This document shows positions 60,803 to 64,000 of a stretch of DNA of 64,000 nucleotides, in pieces. A program made the position numbers and the translations under genes. The notes below the pieces were generated by a model. It was not told where the DNA came from. It saw only the letters and a list, made by a program, of their open reading frames with translations, and made no database searches. Within the stretch, counting starts at the first letter, position 1; each line of letters opens with the position of its first letter. The DNA comes from Verrucomicrobiales bacterium. Its GTDB lineage: Bacteria; Verrucomicrobiota; Verrucomicrobiia; Limisphaerales; UBA9464. The DNA is taken from assembly GCA_027488845.1 (NCBI GenBank), contig JAIYBC010000012.1:27023-91022 (forward strand), read 5' to 3'.

Positions 60803-62347
60803 TCAGTTCGGATCGGTTTCAGTGTCGGCCGCATCGGCCTTCTCCTCCGCCTTGGCGACGTCCTTCGCCGCTGTGAATCCGCGGGCGGAAAGCAGCACGG
60901 CAATGGGGACGCCGGTGTCCTCGGAGATGGCCTTGCACTCCTCGATGACGAAGCGGTGTTCCCGCGAGATCTGGCGCTCGTTGTTCTGCCAGTCCCCTCC
61001 CCGCTTTCCATGAACCTCCTGCCGGGTCCGGTACCCGTACTTGAGGCCGTCGGAGTCCGCCTTCTCCTCGTCGCCGGTGTCGATGGAGATGGCCGGCGGA
61101 GAGAGGTACGTGATCTTGTCCCAGTCCGGATTGGAGGGCAGTTCCCCGCGTGCGATGGCGTCGCCGATGACCCGGCGCCAAGTCCACAACACGAACTTCC
61201 GGAGCATCCGCTTCTTCTGGTTGAACACCCGCTGAGCCTTGCCGTTGACGCTGCGCGTGTTCGGTCCGGTGCCCTTCAGGTCGAGGAAGAAGGCGGGCGG
61301 GATCCCGAGGCCGTACACGAAGTAGGCCGCGAGCGCGGCGATGAAGTCGGTCACCGGCATCGCGTCCCGGTTCTCCGTGAGCAGCTTCAGCTTCTTTCCG
61401 CTCGGGAGGTTCGGGATGTCACCGCCGAGCAGCTCCGCAAGGCCCAGCTTCTTCTCGGACTCGCTGGCGTCGACCGCCGGCGCGTTGGCGACGTCATCGC
61501 CCCAGACGTTCTCTTCGATGGGTGCGTCGCCCTCCAGGACCGCGGGAATGGATGCCCGGACCTTCTGGCAAAGCTTCTCCATCGCCTTCAGGTCGTCCGT
61601 GTCACGGATGTCGTTCATCCCGCGCCGGAGCGGTGTGATACCGCGATACCGCGACGGACTGTCGATGTCGGCGGCGAGGAACGCCTTGTTCACGTCGACG
61701 AATTGCGGCTTCCCGTCGTCGCTTTCGAGGTAGTAGCCCAGCACCCGGCCCTTGGCGTCCTTCTTCACGCCGTCGCCGCAGAAGTCTTGGCTCTCGCCGC
61801 CACGGACCTTCCACGCTTCGTTGAGGTGGAGCTGGGGCAGGCCGTTCTCTCCGACCATCACGACCAGAATGTCGCCGCCGGTCAGCGCGCTCTTCAGGAC
61901 CTGCCGCTGGGATTCCTCGAAGTCAAAACGCCCAGTGAACTCGGCTTGGTCACACCACGCGGCGAAGTAGTCTTCCGCCTTGGTGTTCCAGTCGTCATCG
62001 GCGCCGGCAGCCTGGGGAATCACCGGGCCGGAGTAGTTGCACACGGTGTCCACCGCATAGGAAACCATCCCGTTGTTGTCGTACAGGTAGGCGCCCAGCT
62101 CGGCCATCGTTTGCCGGTCGACCGAAGAGATGAAGCCGCGGACCTCCGGCGAGAAGATCGGGAGTTGCGTTCGATCGTGGCCCCCACGAAGGGCGGACCA
62201 ATAGCCGCCCGTCCCATTGGTGATGATCGCGGGACCGCCTTTGACGTCCCCGTGGCCGCCCGAGGAGCGAACGGCAGAGCGAACGGAGCGGATCGGACCA
62301 ACCGCCTTCAAGACGGCCCAGCGGATCGGTTTCCAGAGCGGGTTCAT
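60803..62347 (-). CDS. Phage portal protein (lambda gpB-like)
   Basis: A 514-residue portal protein that forms the dodecameric DNA entry ring. Typical segments include MAELGAYLYDNNGMVSYAVDTVC, AKAEDYFAAWCDQAEFTG, GGDILVVMVGENG, YRGITPLRRGMNDIRDTDDLKAMEKL, GLGIPPAFFLDLKGTGPNTRSVNGKAQRVFNQKKR and WTWRRVIGDAIARG. A C-terminal stretch is Ala/Lys/Asp rich. It lies immediately after the small connector gene (3-bp gap), as in the lambda order. Confidence 0.88.
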   Translation of the reverse strand: MNPLWKPIRWAVLKAVGPIRSVRSAVRSSGGHGDVKGGPAIITNGTGGYWSALRGGHDRTQLPIFSPEVRGFISSVDRQTMAELGAYLYDNNGMVSYAVDTVCNYSGPVIPQAAGADDDWNTKAEDYFAAWCDQAEFTGRFDFEESQRQVLKSALTGGDILVVMVGENGLPQLHLNEAWKVRGGESQDFCGDGVKKDAKGRVLGYYLESDDGKPQFVDVNKAFLAADIDSPSRYRGITPLRRGMNDIRDTDDLKAMEKLCQKVRASIPAVLEGDAPIEENVWGDDVANAPAVDASESEKKLGLAELLGGDIPNLPSGKKLKLLTENRDAMPVTDFIAALAAYFVYGLGIPPAFFLDLKGTGPNTRSVNGKAQRVFNQKKRMLRKFVLWTWRRVIGDAIARGELPSNPDWDKITYLSPPAISIDTGDEEKADSDGLKYGYRTRQEVHGKRGGDWQNNERQISREHRFVIEECKAISEDTGVPIAVLLSARGFTAAKDVAKAEEKADAADTETDPN

Positions 62348-62350
62348 GCG

Positions 62351-62689
62351 TCAGAATGAGGCCTGCCGAAACGACGCCCGGAGACGCATGATGCGACGGG
62401 ATTGGACGGTCGGGTTGAGGGGATCCGGGGAGGATTCGACGATGCGGAGTGCCTCGTCACAGATGGCCATGACCTCAGCCGGGCCCAGGTCGGCGGGAAG
62501 GACGAACTCGACCGACCCGCCGGCCTCGGTGGTTCGGATCAGGGTCCTCCCGTTGGTGGCAGACGACGTGAACTGCCCCAGAAGGATCCCTTCCAGGATC
62601 GACTTCGGGGTGTTGGGGCTGCCCAGCGCGGTCGCCCGAATCTTCGCGGCACGGACGAACGTGCGGGCCAACGTGGAGGTGTCCGCCAT
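62351..62689 (-). CDS. Phage small head protein at the gpW position
   Basis: A 112-residue protein (MADTSTLARTFVRAAKIRATALGSP..., SVEFVLPADLGPAEVMAICDEALRIV). It sits upstream of the portal, the position of lambda gpW (connector stopper) or small terminase. It is longer than gpW (68 residues) and no motif was proven. The start codon ATG at 62689 is the first phage gene of the operon; upstream (62690-62847) no gene is visible. Confidence 0.55.
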   Translation of the reverse strand: MADTSTLARTFVRAAKIRATALGSPNTPKSILEGILLGQFTSSATNGRTLIRTTEAGGSVEFVLPADLGPAEVMAICDEALRIVESSPDPLNPTVQSRRIMRLRASFRQASF

Positions 62690-62811
62690 CCCTCAAGGCG
62701 GAACGCAGCAGGGATGCGTTCCATCCGGTGCTACGGCTTTTGTGATCCGGCGGGCCGGTGCAACTCGGCAACTCCAGCCCGTGCAAGGTGCAAAAGTGAT
62801 CCGTGGTTAGG

Positions 62812-62837
62812 GGCCCTCCCGGGCCTCCCGGGCCTCC
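62812..62837. repeat. Short GC-rich tandem repeat upstream of the phage head genes
   Basis: GGGCCCTCC, CGGGCCTCC and CGGGCCTCC lie in a row, three near-identical 9-bp units, in the 158-bp gap between the phage small head gene and the attC-like site. The unit reads GGAGGCCCG on the minus strand. No gene is visible in 62690-62847. Confidence 0.6.
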
Positions 62838-62847
62838 TACCGCGACT

Positions 62848-62938
62848 TCGTCCAACCGCGAGATGAAATCGGGCGCTCACCTCATCCGCCAATATCCACA
62901 CCCTCAGCCGCCCGATCTATCTCGCTTATGTGTTAGGC
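62848..62938 (-). other. attC-like site 1 (integron cassette recombination site)
   Basis: On the minus strand the element reads GCCTAAC (62938-62932), spacer ACATAA, then GCGAGATAGATCGGGCG, a central region of about 35 nt, CGCCCGATTTCATCTCGC and GTTGGAC (62854-62848). The outer blocks fit RYYYAAC and GTTRRRY. The inner arms pair over 17-18 positions with a one-base bulge and a mismatch. Total 91 bp, in the normal attC range. The spacers are unequal (6 and 1), which lowers confidence. It lies at a GC change: phage-like GC to the left, AT-richer DNA to the right. Confidence 0.45.
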
Positions 62939-63833
62939 AATTTAGAGTCCCAAAACCAGCCCAATCCGATGGAAAGGTGCCGCTAATCCAGAAACCTGGG
63001 AATTCCTCGGCACCTCCACGAAGCACTCTGGATCTAGATTGACCACTCGATGCCTCTTCCGTGCCCTGCCCCAATACTGGAAAACCCATGACGCTCACGA
63101 AATGCCTAGTGGTTCCTCGTCTCTTTCATTGGGTCAGTAGAAGGGCAGAGCTTACCAACTGCCGACACGTCCGTGGACAAAGGAATCTCCGTGCCAAGGG
63201 ATGTGCCCCAGTCGGGTCCTAACCCGTCTCTTAAGATAGCGAAAAACGCCGAGTGAAAACCTAAAGCCTTGTCACAACCTTCCAAACGTTAATCCCTTCT
63301 TTTTACGAGAACTCGATCGTTGGTATATGTTACAATAAATTCGTTGGAGAGATTTTTAAACAACTCCTCTTTGAATATTTTGTCTGTATTGTGAGCGGAT
63401 TTTAGAACGAGCGGTAAGCGAATCGTGGAGCGGTCAGTTTTGGGGACAAATGCTGAAAGCAGTTGTGCTACATTATTTGCATGTATTGCTTCAGTTGTAT
63501 CCAACATTCTTTGCGTTCCTTCCAACTCGGATTTTGTGGCAAAAGCAACCATTGCAGTCTGGCTTAGCAGAAAGATGGACACAAGAGTCGCAACCCAAGA
63601 GGCAACAATAAAGTTCTTTTGGATCAATTTTGCTTCAATAAAGAATACAACATTGCGAATTTTCATTGCTAACACATGATGCATTGATAGGCTGTTCAAC
63701 TAACAATAGGCACAACAACTCCCCAAACCGAGCCGGTAGAGAACAGTGGCCCGCATTGGTCGCAGCACGGGCACGCCTGCTTCGCAAGCTGCCACGATGC
63801 TCCTGAATGAATCTCCATACGCGAGCGGCCTAA
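62853..63833 (-). mobile_element. Putative integron gene cassette carrying a membrane-protein gene
   Basis: DNA between the two attC-like recombination points, about 980 bp. On the minus strand it contains one ORF (63684-63289) followed by attC-like site 1, the expected order of a gene cassette. It is clearly AT-richer than the phage operon. The stretch 62939-63288 (350 bp) and 63685-63827 contain no gene I can support. No integron integrase is in the window. Confidence 0.45.
63289..63684 (-). CDS. Small cassette-borne membrane protein, unknown function
   Basis: A 131-residue protein with one or two hydrophobic segments (KIRNVVFFIEAKLIQKNF-IVASWVATLVSIFLLSQTAMVAF, about 7-46) and a soluble C-terminal part (STIRLPLVLKSAHNTDKIF..., IVTYTNDRVLVKRRD). 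ATG at 63684 taken as the start; another ATG at 63666 is possible. Low GC and A/T-rich codons contrast with the phage and host genes, as is common for cassette genes. No family recognised. Confidence 0.6.
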   Translation of the reverse strand: MHHVLAMKIRNVVFFIEAKLIQKNFIVASWVATLVSIFLLSQTAMVAFATKSELEGTQRMLDTTEAIHANNVAQLLSAFVPKTDRSTIRLPLVLKSAHNTDKIFKEELFKNLSNEFIVTYTNDRVLVKRRD

Positions 63834-63920
63834 CGGAGGAAGCTCAGCGACCCGGCGCTCCAAACGCCTGGATTGCAAAGACAACGCTCCCGCCGGGTTC
63901 GCTGGAGCGCCTTGTTAGCG
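63828..63920 (-). other. attC site 2 (integron cassette recombination site)
   Basis: On the minus strand: GCTAAC (R''), AAGGCGCTCCAGCGAACCCG (L''), a variable centre, CGCCGGGTCGCTGAGCTTCC (L') and the consensus core GTTAGGC (R', 63834-63828). The arms pair over about 16 bp, and the left arm has one extra C (GCTCCAGC versus GCTCAGC) and one extra A: the unpaired, extrahelical bases that define attC orientation. Total 93 bp. The CGCTGAGCTTC...GTTAGGC end is typical of chromosomal integron cassettes. The remaining bases to 64000 would belong to the cassette upstream. Confidence 0.68.
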
Positions 63921-64000
63921 AACCAACCTCGTCGGACGAGGGGCAATGACGCAAGAAACAGGAAAGGCATCGAGTGCTGACTATCAACGGTTTGCGCAGC

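Larger units (their letters stand above)
43035..62847. mobile_element. tRNA-Val-integrated prophage-like element (left end to head genes)
   Basis: The stretch runs from the tRNA-Val remnant to the attC-like site near 62848. It holds three AT-richer plus-strand genes and then one minus-strand operon of tailed-phage morphogenesis genes with overlapping stops and starts, from the connector-position gene at 62689 to the tail gene ending at 44713. No integrase, repressor, replication, terminase or endolysin gene is recognised in it. It may extend beyond 64000, or it may be a truncated remnant. Confidence 0.85.

Noticed and set aside
62904..63098. Minus-strand 64-codon ORF overlapping attC-like site 1
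   Set aside because: It overlaps a palindromic recombination-like site, is low-complexity and has no ribosome-binding site.
63828..63920. attC site oriented on the plus strand
   Set aside because: The plus-strand core would be GTTAGCG (non-consensus) and the extra unpaired bases fall in the right arm, opposite to the usual attC asymmetry; minus orientation fits better.
63746..63949. Plus-strand 67-codon ORF across the attC site
   Set aside because: It reads through the palindrome, has no Shine-Dalgarno and no protein-like pattern.

Overview
The window looks like the chromosome of a GC-rich Verrucomicrobiota-type bacterium. This placement is an inference. It rests on high-GC codon usage, few clear Shine-Dalgarno sites, two type IV prepilin-like proteins with the [22 protein letters not shown] leader typical of PVC bacteria, secreted beta-propeller proteins, Gfo/Idh oxidoreductases and several xylose-isomerase-like TIM barrels. 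No 16S gene is present to confirm it.

Region 1 (1-42.8 kb) is host chromosome. It carries a mix of housekeeping and carbohydrate genes: a truncated Gfo/Idh oxidoreductase, glgC, an ArsR-methyltransferase fusion, a large secreted protein with a Thr-Asn/Cys repeat field and one CxxCH motif, a pyrD-like pseudoenzyme fused to a membrane domain, a nucleoside-type MFS transporter, sugar isomerases, a TIM-barrel/beta-propeller fusion, gmd, a GHL10 glycosidase-like protein, glycyl-tRNA synthetase, an ECF sigma/anti-sigma/LTxxQ-protein triad, an SDR, hrpB, a TMEM14-like protein, an MFS transporter and an HtrA protease. A tight operon at 28.98-33.7 kb holds DUF4380, flavin-oxidase-like, DUF4336, ABC exporter and gamma carbonic anhydrase genes. 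It is followed by a secreted PQQ-like propeller pair, RbsD/FucU with DUF218, a DTE-type isomerase, a second prepilin, a BNR-repeat protein and mmuM.

Region 2 (43.04-62.85 kb) is an integrated element. Its left edge is an orphan 3' half of a tRNA-Val(CAC) gene on the minus strand, the expected footprint of tyrosine-recombinase integration into a tRNA. Inside that edge are three AT-richer plus-strand genes (winged-helix regulator, multi-TM protein, small TM protein) and a strong terminator. Then comes one minus-strand operon of tailed-phage head and tail genes, read right to left: small connector, portal, S49 protease, scaffold-like protein, major capsid, head completion, tail terminator, tail tube, lectin-like protein, a lysis-like pair, tail chaperones, tape measure and tail-tip/fibre proteins. 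No terminase, integrase, replication gene or endolysin is visible.

Region 3 (62.85-64.0 kb) has lower GC. It is bounded by two attC-like imperfect palindromes of integron gene-cassette type, both readable on the minus strand, with a small membrane-protein gene between them. The cassette-like DNA sits where the phage terminase genes would normally be. This junction of tRNA-integrated phage head operon and integron-type cassette, together with the Thr-Asn repeats shared by a host secreted protein and a phage lipoprotein, is the most unusual content of the window.
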